Source: SHZI01 sp964391025 (lineage in GTDB: Bacteria > Pseudomonadota > Gammaproteobacteria > Steroidobacterales > GCA-2729495). Taken from it: DNA of 27,003 nt. The notes under the pieces were generated by a model. It was not told where the DNA came from, made no database searches, and was given only the letters and a program-made list of their open reading frames with translations. The DNA is taken from positions 1 to 27,003 of the forward strand of contig CAYMKJ010000052.1 of assembly GCA_964391025.1 (NCBI GenBank), read 5' to 3'. Numbering within the stretch: the stretch's first letter is position 1; the number at the start of each line of letters is the position of its first letter. The position numbers and the translations under genes are program-made. Of this stretch, positions 1 to 8,124 are shown piece after piece.

Positions 1-3
1 GCC

Positions 4-1560
4 TCAACCTGCCGCGCCGAATAATTCTTCCAGCTTGACGATCAGCTGACGCGCGTTCACCGGCTTCCTGAGCAGCACCACCCGGGACACGGTCTGGATG
101 CTGGCGAGGACGGGCGAAGTATCACCGCTCAGGATCACCGCCGGCAGATCCCGGCCGGCCGCTGCCCGCAACTTCTCCAGCACTTCGAGACCGTTGCGGC
201 CATTGCCGAGATGGAAGTCGCTGATGACCAGGTCGATCTCCGTGCCGTGGAGGGCGAAAATTTCCTCGGCAGCGGCAGCCGAGTCCGCCACCCGGGTCGG
301 GTAGCCATCGAGGGCGAGCAGCAGTTCCAGCGCGTCACGGACTGCGGCGTCATCCTCGATGACGAGCACGGCAGGCTTCGGTACGTCCGGTCGCTCGAGC
401 GCCGGCCCGGATTGAACGGCCCCGCCGAGAGTCGCCGCAACGAGTTGCGCGCCCGGAATGTGCACGACGAAGGTCGTGCCTCGCCCGAGATCTGATTCGA
501 CCCGGACCACCAAACCCAGCAACCGGCCGATCTGCCGGACGATGGTGAGACCCAGCCCGAAGCCCCGCGGGCGGTTGCCCGGCGTGTCCACCCGGTAATA
601 CTCGTCGAACACCCGGTCGATCTCAGCGTGAGGGATGCCCACGCCGGTGTCGGTAACCCGGATCGTCAGGCCTTCCGGCTCCCGCTGCGCGGTCACTGTC
701 ACGCCGCCAACCCGGGTGTACTGCAGCGCGTTCGTCAGCAGATTCTGGAGCAACTGGCGGAACAGGACGCGATCGGTGCGGAGGCACTCGGCAGTCTCCG
801 GCATCTTGAGGGTCAGGCCCTGGGCGGTCGCCATGTCCTGGAACTGGCGCTGGAGATCCCCGAGCACGTCGGCGAGCGGGACGACCACGAGATTGGGGCG
901 GAGCGCCCCGGACTCGAGCTTGGTCATGTCGAGGAGCGCATTCAGCAGGTCCGCCATCGATTCCAGCGCCGCCTGCTGGCGCTGAACGAGATCCTGATTG
1001 GTGCTATCGGCCAGCCGCCGGGCCAACGCGGCATTCAGCAGCTGCAGGGTCTGTAGCGGCTGGCGGAGATCATGGCTCGCCGTCGCCAGAAACCGGCTCT
1101 TGGCCTTGTTGGCGCTGTCGGCTTCGGCCCGGGCCGCACGGAGCTCGTCCGTCAGGCGTCGCCGGTCGGTGACGTCGCGAACTGCAGCCAGGACAAAACC
1201 GCTCCCGTCACTCCGGCCCTCCTCCGCCTGTGTGGGATCCATGTGCATGGCGGCTAGCCGGATCTCGGCGGGAAATTCCGTGCCGTCCCGCCGGCGGGCG
1301 GTCAGGGCCACGATCCGGGCGCCCATCTCGCGGATGGCCGGTGCAGCCGCAAACCCCTGGCGGTAGCGTTCGTGCACACCGCGGGCGCTGACTGGCACCA
1401 GTAGTTCTATGGCATGGCCGAGCAGCTCGCCGGCGGGGTAGCCGAAGAGCGTGGTGACTGCCTCGTTCACATAAGCGATACGCCCCCCGGGGTCCACAAG
1501 CAGCAGCGCATCGGGCGACTGCTGGATGATCCGCTCGGCAAGCTCGCCAACTGGTTTCAT
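4..1560 (-). CDS. PAS hybrid sensor histidine kinase with C-terminal receiver
   Basis: A 518-residue cytosolic signalling protein; no membrane segment is visible. Numbering below is from a GTG three codons upstream, at 1569. Order of domains: PAS fold around 10-135, a HisKA helix with the phospho-acceptor in ASHDLRQPL (H166), an ATPase domain with N box near N276/N280, G1 box DTGVG (307-311) and G2 box GFGLG (336-340), then a receiver with acidic pair E405-D406-D407, phospho-acceptor D451 and K502. All catalytic residues are present, so it should autophosphorylate and pass phosphate to its own receiver. The PAS domain probably senses redox, a gas or a small ligand; which one cannot be read from the sequence. 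It diverges from the short kinase-like gene at 1627 across 66 bp. ATG at 1560 was chosen; GTG at 1566 or 1569 is possible. The gene ends at the window edge but is complete. Confidence 0.9.
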   Translation of the reverse strand: MKPVGELAERIIQQSPDALLLVDPGGRIAYVNEAVTTLFGYPAGELLGHAIELLVPVSARGVHERYRQGFAAAPAIREMGARIVALTARRRDGTEFPAEIRLAAMHMDPTQAEEGRSDGSGFVLAAVRDVTDRRRLTDELRAARAEADSANKAKSRFLATASHDLRQPLQTLQLLNAALARRLADSTNQDLVQRQQAALESMADLLNALLDMTKLESGALRPNLVVVPLADVLGDLQRQFQDMATAQGLTLKMPETAECLRTDRVLFRQLLQNLLTNALQYTRVGGVTVTAQREPEGLTIRVTDTGVGIPHAEIDRVFDEYYRVDTPGNRPRGFGLGLTIVRQIGRLLGLVVRVESDLGRGTTFVVHIPGAQLVAATLGGAVQSGPALERPDVPKPAVLVIEDDAAVRDALELLLALDGYPTRVADSAAAAEEIFALHGTEIDLVISDFHLGNGRNGLEVLEKLRAAAGRDLPAVILSGDTSPVLASIQTVSRVVLLRKPVNARQLIVKLEELFGAAG

Positions 1561-1626
1561 TGCCACCACCGTAGGGGAAATCCCTTAGAGAGTGCCGGCG
1601 GGTGGAGCTTTAGCATCTGCATCAAC

Positions 1627-2241
1627 ATGAACACGCCGGATCATCAGCTGCGGGGCGCAGGCACGCAAGTGCTGGCAGTGGACGACCCGCTGACGATCGA
1701 CGCCGACCGGCACGTGCTGAGCGACCTCGCCACCGGCTTCGCCCACGACCTGAATCAACCACTGGCCGCCATTGCGGCCTACGCCGAGGGCGCGGCCACA
1801 CTGCTGCGTCGTGACCCCGGTTGCTCCTCCCAGGCCCTGGATATCATTCAGGCGATTGCCAATCAGGCACTCCGGGCCGGTGACGTTCTCCAGCAGCTGC
1901 GGGTTGCCGCCCGGCCCCTGCCGCAAACGGGCCAGCCGCTGGATCCAAATGCGCTGGTGCGCACGGTCATGCCGCTGCTCCAGTCACTCGCCACCCAGCA
2001 GGCAGTAGGTCTTGCGGTGGAACTCCGCACACCAGCTCCCGCCGTGCACGGCGACGCGTCCCGCTTGCAGGCCCTGCTGGTCCTGTTGTTCGCCAGCGCC
2101 CTCGACACCGTCATCAGGTTGCCTGCGGAGCGCCGAAAGGTCACGATCTCCACCGAGGACGACGGCTGCACCGTGGAGCTCTCCGCCACCGAACCAGAGG
2201 GCATCCTTTTTCAGGTGCACCTGCCCCGTACCCAGCCCTGA
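1627..2241 (+). CDS. Short histidine-kinase-like protein with degenerate ATP-binding half
   Basis: A 204-residue protein with a clear HisKA-type dimerisation helix, phospho-acceptor in FAHDLNQPL (H40), a motif like those of FixL-type kinases. The C-terminal half looks like a kinase ATPase fold but has lost what it needs to bind ATP: the N-box asparagine is absent (ASRLQALLVLLFASALD), and neither DxGxG nor GxGxG is present before the final strand. There is no sensor domain. By inference it cannot phosphorylate itself, and could act as a histidine phosphotransferase (as ChpT does in alphaproteobacteria) or as a phosphatase or modulator. It lies 15 bp upstream of the response regulator and diverges from a hybrid kinase that would need such a partner. 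ATG at 1627 is preferred because in-frame extension upstream would run into the divergent gene; its ribosome site is weak. Confidence 0.75.
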   Translation: MNTPDHQLRGAGTQVLAVDDPLTIDADRHVLSDLATGFAHDLNQPLAAIAAYAEGAATLLRRDPGCSSQALDIIQAIANQALRAGDVLQQLRVAARPLPQTGQPLDPNALVRTVMPLLQSLATQQAVGLAVELRTPAPAVHGDASRLQALLVLLFASALDTVIRLPAERRKVTISTEDDGCTVELSATEPEGILFQVHLPRTQP

Positions 2242-2256
2242 GGGGCCGACGACCGC

Positions 2257-2943
2257 ATGGATGACAAGGTTCAAGTGAACAGCAGCGCAGCGGCAGTGAC
2301 CACCGTCTTCGTCGTGGACGACGACGACGGCGTCCGGACCTCGCTCAGCATCCTGCTGGACTCCGCCGGCTACCAGGCCATCCCCTTCGCGTCCGCCACG
2401 GAGTTTCTCGCCCAGTACGACCTGGCCAGCCCCGGCTGTCTCCTGCTCGACATGCGCATGCCGGGCATGAGCGGCATGGAACTGCTGCAGGAACTGTCCC
2501 GGCGTGGCGCGTTCCTTCCGGTCATCTTCATCACCGGGCATGGGGATGTGCCACTAGCCGTCGAGGCCATGAAGGCCGGTGCCTTCGATTTCCTGCAGAA
2601 GCCCTTCAGCCCGCGGGATCTCCTCGAACGCATCACCCGGGCGCTGGCAGCCGACGCGGAAGCACGGCACGCCCTGTCGCTGACGGACGAGCTGCGCCGG
2701 CGGCACAGCACGCTGACGCCGCGGGAAAGGGAAGTGATGGCCCTGATCATTGCCGGGAATGCCAACAAGGTCATCGCCATGGACCTGGGACTGTCGGAGC
2801 GGACCGTGGAAATTCACCGGGCCCGGGTCATGGAGAAGATGGCTACCCGCTCGGTGGCGCACCTCGTAAAGATGGCGATGGCACTGGAGGAAGCGGGTCA
2901 TCATTCGTCCGCTTCTGGTGCACATCGTCCTCCAGCGGGCTGA
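2257..2943 (+). CDS. FixJ-type response regulator (receiver plus LuxR-type HTH)
   Basis: A 228-residue two-domain regulator. The receiver has acidic residues D21-D24, phospho-acceptor D65 in LLLDMRMPGMSG and K115 in FLQKPFSP. A linker leads to a LuxR/NarL-type helix-turn-helix at about 153-200 (LTPREREVM through SERTVEIHRARVMEKM). This layout matches FixJ/TodT-type DNA-binding regulators, some of which control microaerobic respiration genes. It follows the degenerate kinase by 15 bp and is probably co-transcribed with it. The cbb3 oxidase operon begins about 7 kb away and its last gene overlaps this one tail to tail, so control of that operon is an attractive guess; I see no recognised binding site to prove it. 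The last 20 residues (EEAGHHSSASG onward) are low complexity and coincide with the ccoS overlap. Confidence 0.9.
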   Translation: MDDKVQVNSSAAAVTTVFVVDDDDGVRTSLSILLDSAGYQAIPFASATEFLAQYDLASPGCLLLDMRMPGMSGMELLQELSRRGAFLPVIFITGHGDVPLAVEAMKAGAFDFLQKPFSPRDLLERITRALAADAEARHALSLTDELRRRHSTLTPREREVMALIIAGNANKVIAMDLGLSERTVEIHRARVMEKMATRSVAHLVKMAMALEEAGHHSSASGAHRPPAG

Positions 2944-3058
2944 CGCTGGCGGTATCGAGATCCTCGAACTGGCCGGTGTTTACCGCCCAGAAAAACGCCC
3001 ACACCGCCAGCAGGCACAGCACCAGGGCCATCGGCACCAGCACATAAAGAATCGTCAT
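2843..3058 (-). CDS. ccoS: CcoS/FixS, cbb3 oxidase maturation protein
   Basis: A 71-residue protein with one N-terminal membrane helix (MTILYVLVPMALVLCLLAVW), then the FixS/CcoS-type stretch AFFWAVNTGQFEDLDT. The family is needed to mature cbb3 oxidase, probably for cofactor insertion, together with the copper ATPase CcoI. The start at 3058 overlaps the ccoI stop by four bases (ATGA), so it is the last gene of the cco unit and translationally coupled. The tail after the conserved part (residues about 40-71) is proline- and serine-rich and is encoded within the convergent overlap with the response regulator. A longer reading frame runs upstream inside ccoI but has no family similarity. Confidence 0.88.
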   Translation of the reverse strand: MTILYVLVPMALVLCLLAVWAFFWAVNTGQFEDLDTASVSPLEDDVHQKRTNDDPLPPVPSPSLRGAPPSG

Positions 3059-5157
3059 GCCCGCACCCGCCGCGCGTTGAGCACAACGAGGATGGAACTG
3101 ACGGACATCCCGAGCGCTGCCATCCAGGGCGGCAGCCAGCCCAGCGCCGCAATGGGAATCGCAACCAGGTTGTAGGTCGCGGCCCAGACCAGGTTTTGCC
3201 GCAGTATCTGCCGGGCGCGACGCGCCACCCCCACCGCCCTTGGCACCGCAGGCCACGCGTTGTCCAGCAGGAGCAGATCACCCGCAGTCTGGGCCAGCGC
3301 GCTGCCCGAGCGCAGCACAATGGACACGTCCGACGCCGCCAGTACCGGAGCATCGTTGATGCCGTCGCCCACCATCAGCACCGGCGTTCCCGCCGCCTGC
3401 AAGACCTCAAGCCTCGCGACCTTGGCTGCCGGAGTCAGCCGCGCCTGCCACTCGCCAATGCCCAGTTCCTCAGCCACCCGGGCCACGGCGAGCGTTGCGT
3501 CACCACTGGCGATCTCCACGCCGAGGCCAAGGCTGCGCAGGGCATCGACCGCTGCCCGGGCGTCGGGGCGCACGGTATCGTGAATGGCAAATTCAGCCAG
3601 CAGGCCTTGGTCGTCGGCGAGGCAAACACCGTCGGCCGTAGCGTCTGCGCCCGCGAACTCTGCCCGGCCCAGGCGGTAATGCCGCCCCTCCACCAGACCC
3701 TCGACGCCCTGCCCCACCGTTTCCCGGATCTGCACCGCCTGAACGGCCGCGTGCTCGTGATTGCGAAAAGCCAGAGCCAGCGGGTGGCTTGAGCCCCGTT
3801 CCAGCGCCGCCGCGATCGCGAGCAGCACCGTGTCATTCTCCGTGGCACGGTGCACACGCACCTGAATCTCCGGGCGACCGGTTGTCAGTGTTCCCGTCTT
3901 GTCGAGCAGGACGTGGCGAACAGCTGTGAGCTGCTCCAGCGCCGTGGCGCTGATGGGCAGGAGGCCGAGGCGGGCCAGCGCGGTGTTCGCGGCAGCCACC
4001 ACCGCCGGCCCCGCCAGCGACAACGCACAGGGACAGGCGACAACGAGGACGGCAATGGTGTTTGCCAGTGCCACCTCAGGACGGATGAGCAGCCACAGCA
4101 CGCTGACAATCGCCGCAATGGCCAGCACTGCCACTGAAAATCCCCGGGCCACCCGCTCGGCAAGTGTCAGGAGCCTGGGTTTCGCCTGACGGGACCGCTC
4201 CAGCAGCCGCAGCACCGCCGCCAGTTCCGTCTGCTCACCCGTCGCGGTGACCCGTACACGCACGCTTTCCCCGAGATTTATGCTGCCGCTTAAGACCGCT
4301 GCACCGGCGCCCTTGCGCATCGGCGCAGCCTCGCCGGTGAGGCAGGCTTCATTGAACGCCGAGTCACCGGCAACCACCACGCCATCGGCTGCCACCAGGT
4401 CGCCCCGGTTCACCAGGATCTCATCGCCAGGCTGAAGACTGCCCACGGGCACGGTTTGCGTGCGGCCGCCGGCGAACCGCAGTGCCCGGGCCGGGAGCAA
4501 CCAGGCCAGCGCCTCCGTGATGGTTCCGACTTCGTGGCGCGACATCTGCTCCACAAAGCGGGCCGTCGTGAGGAAGAACAGGAACATGGTGACCGCGTCG
4601 TAGTAGACCGGGCCGGACGCCGAGAAGGTGTTCCAGATGCTGGCGAGAAGCGCGGCACCGATCCCGAGACCGACGGGCACGTCCATGGCCGGACGGCCGG
4701 CCCGCAACTGGGCCAGCGCGGCGCTAAAAATTGGGCCGCCCGCGTAGACGACGACGGGCAGAGTGACCAGCAAGCTGCAGTAGCGCAGAAAATTCAGCAG
4801 CGCCGGATCCATCCGGTAGTCTTCGCTGGCGTAGAGCGCGAAGGCCAGCATCATGGCCTGCATCATGCCGAAGCCCGCCACCGCGAGGCGCTTGAGAGCC
4901 GCACGCCGGGTCAGCGTGCGTTCGCTCGCTGCGCTGGCGCTGCCCGCGAGTCTCGCCGTGTAGCCCAGCTTGCGGATCTCGCGCAGCACGCGGTCGACGG
5001 CGTTGCCGCCCTGGTCGTCCAGGTCGACCCGGGCCCGGGCCGTCGCGGGATCCACCCGCACCCGGGCGAGTCCCGGCAGCAGGCGCAAGGCGTCTTCGAT
5101 CTGCAGCGCACAGGCCGCGCAGCCCATCCCGCCAATCTGCAGATCAACCGTCTCCAC
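3055..5157 (-). CDS. ccoI: CcoI/FixI copper-translocating P-type ATPase
   Basis: A 700-residue P1B-type ATPase of the inner membrane that supplies copper for cbb3 oxidase assembly. Residues 1-70 form a heavy-metal-binding domain with GMGCAAC (10-16). Several membrane helices follow, then the actuator-domain TGEA (274-277), the membrane metal site CPC (375-377, in VACPCALS), the phosphorylation motif DKTGT starting at D419, and the hinge GDGINDAP near residue 610. All signature residues are present. The start is a GTG at 5157, three bases after the stop of the ccoH-like gene. The end overlaps ccoS by four bases. The family could in general be CopA, but its position between ccoH and ccoS makes CcoI the better call. 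Confidence 0.95.
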   Translation of the reverse strand: METVDLQIGGMGCAACALQIEDALRLLPGLARVRVDPATARARVDLDDQGGNAVDRVLREIRKLGYTARLAGSASAASERTLTRRAALKRLAVAGFGMMQAMMLAFALYASEDYRMDPALLNFLRYCSLLVTLPVVVYAGGPIFSAALAQLRAGRPAMDVPVGLGIGAALLASIWNTFSASGPVYYDAVTMFLFFLTTARFVEQMSRHEVGTITEALAWLLPARALRFAGGRTQTVPVGSLQPGDEILVNRGDLVAADGVVVAGDSAFNEACLTGEAAPMRKGAGAAVLSGSINLGESVRVRVTATGEQTELAAVLRLLERSRQAKPRLLTLAERVARGFSVAVLAIAAIVSVLWLLIRPEVALANTIAVLVVACPCALSLAGPAVVAAANTALARLGLLPISATALEQLTAVRHVLLDKTGTLTTGRPEIQVRVHRATENDTVLLAIAAALERGSSHPLALAFRNHEHAAVQAVQIRETVGQGVEGLVEGRHYRLGRAEFAGADATADGVCLADDQGLLAEFAIHDTVRPDARAAVDALRSLGLGVEIASGDATLAVARVAEELGIGEWQARLTPAAKVARLEVLQAAGTPVLMVGDGINDAPVLAASDVSIVLRSGSALAQTAGDLLLLDNAWPAVPRAVGVARRARQILRQNLVWAATYNLVAIPIAALGWLPPWMAALGMSVSSILVVLNARRVRA

Positions 5158-5160
5158 AGG

Positions 5161-5355
5161 TCAACCGCCGGGCGCGTTCGCCGCCGGTGGTGCCGTGATC
5201 CGCTCGCTGTGGACCTCGGGATCAGGCTTCAGGAAGGTCAGTGCCACCAGCAGTCCGCCGCCAACAAAGGACACGAGGGGCAGGAACACCACCAGCCACA
5301 TGATCGGCAGGCGATACCAGCGGGTCGGATCCTCTTCAGTCCTGGTCGTCATCAT
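5161..5355 (-). CDS. ccoH: Very short FixH/CcoH-like membrane protein
   Basis: A 64-residue protein in the exact place of fixH/ccoH, between ccoG and ccoI. It begins with a polar stretch, then RWYRLPIMWLVVFLPLVSF and one membrane helix running to about residue 40, then a short periplasmic-type tail (KPDPEVHSERITAPPAANAPGG). The WYR-P-W pattern before the helix is typical of FixH N termini, but FixH proteins are usually about 150 residues with a sizeable periplasmic domain, which is missing here. An AGGAGG lies six bases before the ATG at 5355 (nine before 5352), which decides the start against a longer frame from 5481. The gene overlaps the 3' end of ccoG by 20 bp. The name rests mainly on position; it may be a distinct small subunit. 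Confidence 0.65.
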   Translation of the reverse strand: MMTTRTEEDPTRWYRLPIMWLVVFLPLVSFVGGGLLVALTFLKPDPEVHSERITAPPAANAPGG

Positions 5356-6745
5356 CGTCATCCTCCTGCTCCGGAACGAAGAATCGGGTGGCATGTCTTG
5401 CAACGAGGCCGGGAGTGTCGGCGACCCGGACCGAAATGCTGAGATCCCGCGGCGCGCGGGCGATGTCGCCGGGCACCACACGAATCCGGGCCGCCACGGC
5501 GCGGACTTCGCCCGCGTTCACCAGAACCGGATCGGCATCCACCTGGAACACGCCGACGGGCTGGGTCTCTATCACGTAGCGATGGGTCCGGTCGTCCTTG
5601 TTGAGGATACGCAGGCTGTAGACATTCTCCACGGCACCGTCGGGCAGCACCCGGTAGAGCGCGTTCCGGTCCCGGAGTATGTCGAGGCCTATCGGCTGGC
5701 GCAGACTGAGAGAGATGACGAAACCAACGCCCAGCGCCAGGAGCAGGCCGCCGTAGACCAGCACCCGCGGGCGGAAGTAATGGGTTTTCTCGCCTTTCAG
5801 CTCCCGTTCGGTGGCGTAGTTGATGAGGCCGGGCTGGTAACCCACGCGCGCCATGACGTCATCGCAGGCATCCACGCAGGCCGCGCAGGCGATGCACTCG
5901 TACTGGAGGCCCTTGCGGATGTCGATGCCCGTCGGGCAGACCTGGACACAGATGGTGCAGTCCACGCAGTCACCAAGCCCCACGGCCCTCGGATCCACGC
6001 CCCGCTTCCGGGCGCCACGGGGCTCGCCGCGGCCGGGGTCGTAGGACACAACGAGAGTGTCGTGGTCGAACATGGCGCTCTGGAAGCGCGCATAGGGGCA
6101 CATGTATTTGCACACCTGCTCCCGGAGGAAGCCCGCATTACCGTAGGTGGCAAATCCGTAGAACAGAACCCAGAAGGTCTCCCAGCCGCCCAGTTCCAGA
6201 TTCACGACGCTGCTGGCGAGTTCCCGGGCCGGCGTGAAGAAGGCGACGAAGCTGAAGCCCGTCAGCGCCGCGAAACTGATCCACAGGAACTGCTTCAGCG
6301 ACTTGCGGGCGATCCATTCGCCGGTCCAGGGCGTCTTGTCGAGCTTAAGCCGCTGCGGCCGGCCACCTTCCACGAGGCGCTCGAGGCCCAGGAAGGCTTC
6401 GGTCCAGACGGTCTGGGGACAGGCGTAGCCGCACCAGACCCGGCCCGCCACCGCCGTGACGAAGAACAGCGTCAAAGCCGCGAGGATCAGCAGCCAGCTG
6501 AGATAGAGAAAATCCTGGGGCCAGAGCGTCAGCCCGAAGAGATGGAATTTCCGCGCCGGGAGATCGAACAGCACCGCCTGCCGGCCGTGCCACTGGAGCC
6601 AGGGCAGCCCGTAGAAAATTCCGAGCAGAGCAAAGGCGGCCAGAGTACGCAGGCGGGCAAAGCGCCCCGCGACCTCCCGCGGATAGACCTTGTGGTGGGA
6701 CTCATAGAGGGAAACAGCTTCGGCGCCCGCCGTACCATCGTTCAA
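5336..6745 (-). CDS. ccoG: CcoG/FixG (RdxA) iron-sulfur membrane protein, cbb3 assembly
   Basis: A 469-residue membrane protein with two ferredoxin-type 4Fe-4S clusters, cysteines C260, C263, C266, C270 and C284, C287, C290, C294. Upstream membrane helices carry the CGYACPQ motif (105-111) and CKYMCPYARFQ (212-222), both characteristic of CcoG. The C-terminal third is an immunoglobulin-like periplasmic domain. The family helps prepare copper for cbb3 oxidase, acting with CcoI. The N terminus (SLYESHHKVYPREVAGRF) matches the family start and is reached only from a TTG at 6745, which overlaps the preceding stop by four bases (TTGA). The C terminus is a run of acidic residues (EQEDDDDDDQD), part of which encodes the ribosome site of the next gene. 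Confidence 0.95.
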   Translation of the reverse strand: MNDGTAGAEAVSLYESHHKVYPREVAGRFARLRTLAAFALLGIFYGLPWLQWHGRQAVLFDLPARKFHLFGLTLWPQDFLYLSWLLILAALTLFFVTAVAGRVWCGYACPQTVWTEAFLGLERLVEGGRPQRLKLDKTPWTGEWIARKSLKQFLWISFAALTGFSFVAFFTPARELASSVVNLELGGWETFWVLFYGFATYGNAGFLREQVCKYMCPYARFQSAMFDHDTLVVSYDPGRGEPRGARKRGVDPRAVGLGDCVDCTICVQVCPTGIDIRKGLQYECIACAACVDACDDVMARVGYQPGLINYATERELKGEKTHYFRPRVLVYGGLLLALGVGFVISLSLRQPIGLDILRDRNALYRVLPDGAVENVYSLRILNKDDRTHRYVIETQPVGVFQVDADPVLVNAGEVRAVAARIRVVPGDIARAPRDLSISVRVADTPGLVARHATRFFVPEQEDDDDDDQD

Positions 6746-7053
6746 TTCTCGTCACCATCGACTTGTGGACCTTGCGTCAGCAGGGCGGTTAGCGCGCCGG
6801 CCGCGACGGCGATCAACCAGAACAGGAAAAAACCCAGGGTGTAGATGCCGGTCGGCGTGAGCCACCGGGGTGCCGCGCCGGACTCCCCGCCTTCGACGCT
6901 ATCGATGATCACCTGGGGATCCAGCGCGGCAAAGGCCAGCATCGTGCCCAGGCAAGCGGCCAGAAAGGACGACCAGCCTACGGCAGCCGCCACCCGCAAC
7001 TGGGGCGGCCAGCGGCGGGCAGCCGGATACTCATCCTCCGTCCGTGGATCCAT
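6742..7053 (-). CDS. Uncharacterised two-helix membrane protein within the cco operon
   Basis: A 103-residue protein with two predicted membrane helices, about 22-45 (VAAAVGWSSFLAACLGTMLAF) and 67-92 (PTGIYTLGFFLFWLIAVAAG), joined by a polar loop (DSVEGGESGAAPRW). I do not recognise the family. It starts at ATG 7053, overlapping the ccoP stop by 23 bp, and ends by overlapping ccoG by four bases, so its expression is locked to the oxidase. This suggests a small oxidase subunit or assembly factor; that is inference from position only. No cysteine or histidine pair that would bind metal is visible. Confidence 0.8.
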   Translation of the reverse strand: MDPRTEDEYPAARRWPPQLRVAAAVGWSSFLAACLGTMLAFAALDPQVIIDSVEGGESGAAPRWLTPTGIYTLGFFLFWLIAVAAGALTALLTQGPQVDGDEN

Positions 7054-7954
7054 TGCGGCTACCTACGGAGGTTGGTGCTCCCAGGCTCAGCACATAGGCT
7101 GCCATCAGCCGGACCCGGTCCTTGCCCAGCAACGCCTCATGAGCCGGCATCTGGCCCTGCCGGCCTGCCGCGATCGACGTGCGAAGAGTTGCGGCGTCGC
7201 CGCCATACAACCAGACGCCGTCGGCCAGGCTCGGGGCACCCAGCACCGGATTGCCCCTGGCGTCGGCACCGTGGCAAGCCACGCAGAACATCGCGTACCG
7301 GGCGGCGCCGGCCTGCACCAGTTCGGGTTTATTCGCCGTCCCACTCAGGCTCTGCACATACGCCACGACCTCGTCCACGCCGGCATCGGTGAGGGCCGCC
7401 TGCCAGCCGGGCATCACGCCCATGCGGCCGGCACCGATGGTCGTCAACAGCGTCTCCGGCGCGTTGCCATACAGCCAGTCGTTATCGGTCAGGTTCGGGA
7501 ACCCGAGTGCTCCGCGGGCATCCGACCCGTGGCAGCCGGCGCAGCCGTTGGCAAACAGGCTGCGCGCCTCGCCCATGGCGTCAGGATCTTGCGCGAGCTG
7601 CTCCAGCGACAGGGTGGCGAAGTGCGCGTAGCGTGGCGCCTGTACGGCCTTGGCGGCCGTCACTTCGGAAGCATGCTGCTGTTCCTGGGTCCAGCCCAGC
7701 GTGCCCCTGAAGCCGCCGAGCCCGGGGTAGAAGACGAGGTACCCCAACCCCCATGCCGTAGTCAGGACGAACAGCCAGAACCACCAGCGCGGCAAGGGGT
7801 TATTGAATTCCGTCAGGTTGCCATCCCAAACGTGGGTCGTGTTACCACCGGACTCGCCAGAGGCGGCATGCCCATTCGCAAACAACAGCCACATGGCGCC
7901 CGCGATATTGGCAAGAGTCGCGATGGTGATGAACCAGCTCCAACCGCTAGTCAT
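7031..7954 (-). CDS. ccoP: CcoP, di-haem c subunit of cbb3 oxidase
   Basis: A 307-residue subunit that carries electrons from soluble cytochromes to CcoO/CcoN. Two N-terminal membrane helices (about 5-28 and 56-76) are followed by two cytochrome c domains with haem motifs CAGCH (138-142) and CVACH (224-228) and later methionines in MGVMPGW and QGQMPAH as axial ligands. ATG at 7954 was chosen because it overlaps the ccoQ stop as ATGA and gives the normal N terminus with its first membrane helix. A longer frame from 8041 would run back through ccoQ. Length and domain order match the family. Confidence 0.96.
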   Translation of the reverse strand: MTSGWSWFITIATLANIAGAMWLLFANGHAASGESGGNTTHVWDGNLTEFNNPLPRWWFWLFVLTTAWGLGYLVFYPGLGGFRGTLGWTQEQQHASEVTAAKAVQAPRYAHFATLSLEQLAQDPDAMGEARSLFANGCAGCHGSDARGALGFPNLTDNDWLYGNAPETLLTTIGAGRMGVMPGWQAALTDAGVDEVVAYVQSLSGTANKPELVQAGAARYAMFCVACHGADARGNPVLGAPSLADGVWLYGGDAATLRTSIAAGRQGQMPAHEALLGKDRVRLMAAYVLSLGAPTSVGSRNGSTDGG

Positions 7955-8124
7955 GAGCGCTTCTCCGCTTCGTCGTCTTCTTCCAGCGGAAGCTGGGCCG
8001 CTGACCTGAATGCATCCCGGGGGCGCTTGCCGTAGGCCCACAGCACGACGGCGACGAAGGCGAGCAGTGCGAAAACGGTGGCTACCCCACGGACGATCCC
8101 CATATCAACCACGGCAGGCTCCAT
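7951..8124 (-). CDS. ccoQ: CcoQ, small cbb3 oxidase subunit
   Basis: A 57-residue protein with one membrane helix (about 11-31, ending LWAYGKRPRDAF) and a charged C-terminal tail (EEDDEAEKRS). The WAYGKRR-type junction after the helix is typical of CcoQ, which stabilises the oxidase and the CcoP association. The ATG at 8124 overlaps the ccoO stop by one base (TGATG), and the end overlaps ccoP by four bases. A second in-frame ATG at 8103 would give 50 residues. Confidence 0.9.
   Translation of the reverse strand: MEPAVVDMGIVRGVATVFALLAFVAVVLWAYGKRPRDAFRSAAQLPLEEDDEAEKRS

Noticed and set aside
4456..8035. Long plus-strand open frames opposite ccoI, ccoG and ccoP (328, 624 and 396 codons)
   Set aside because: They lie antisense to well-recognised genes, have low-complexity arginine/glutamate/histidine-rich products with no motif, and arise from high GC codon bias.
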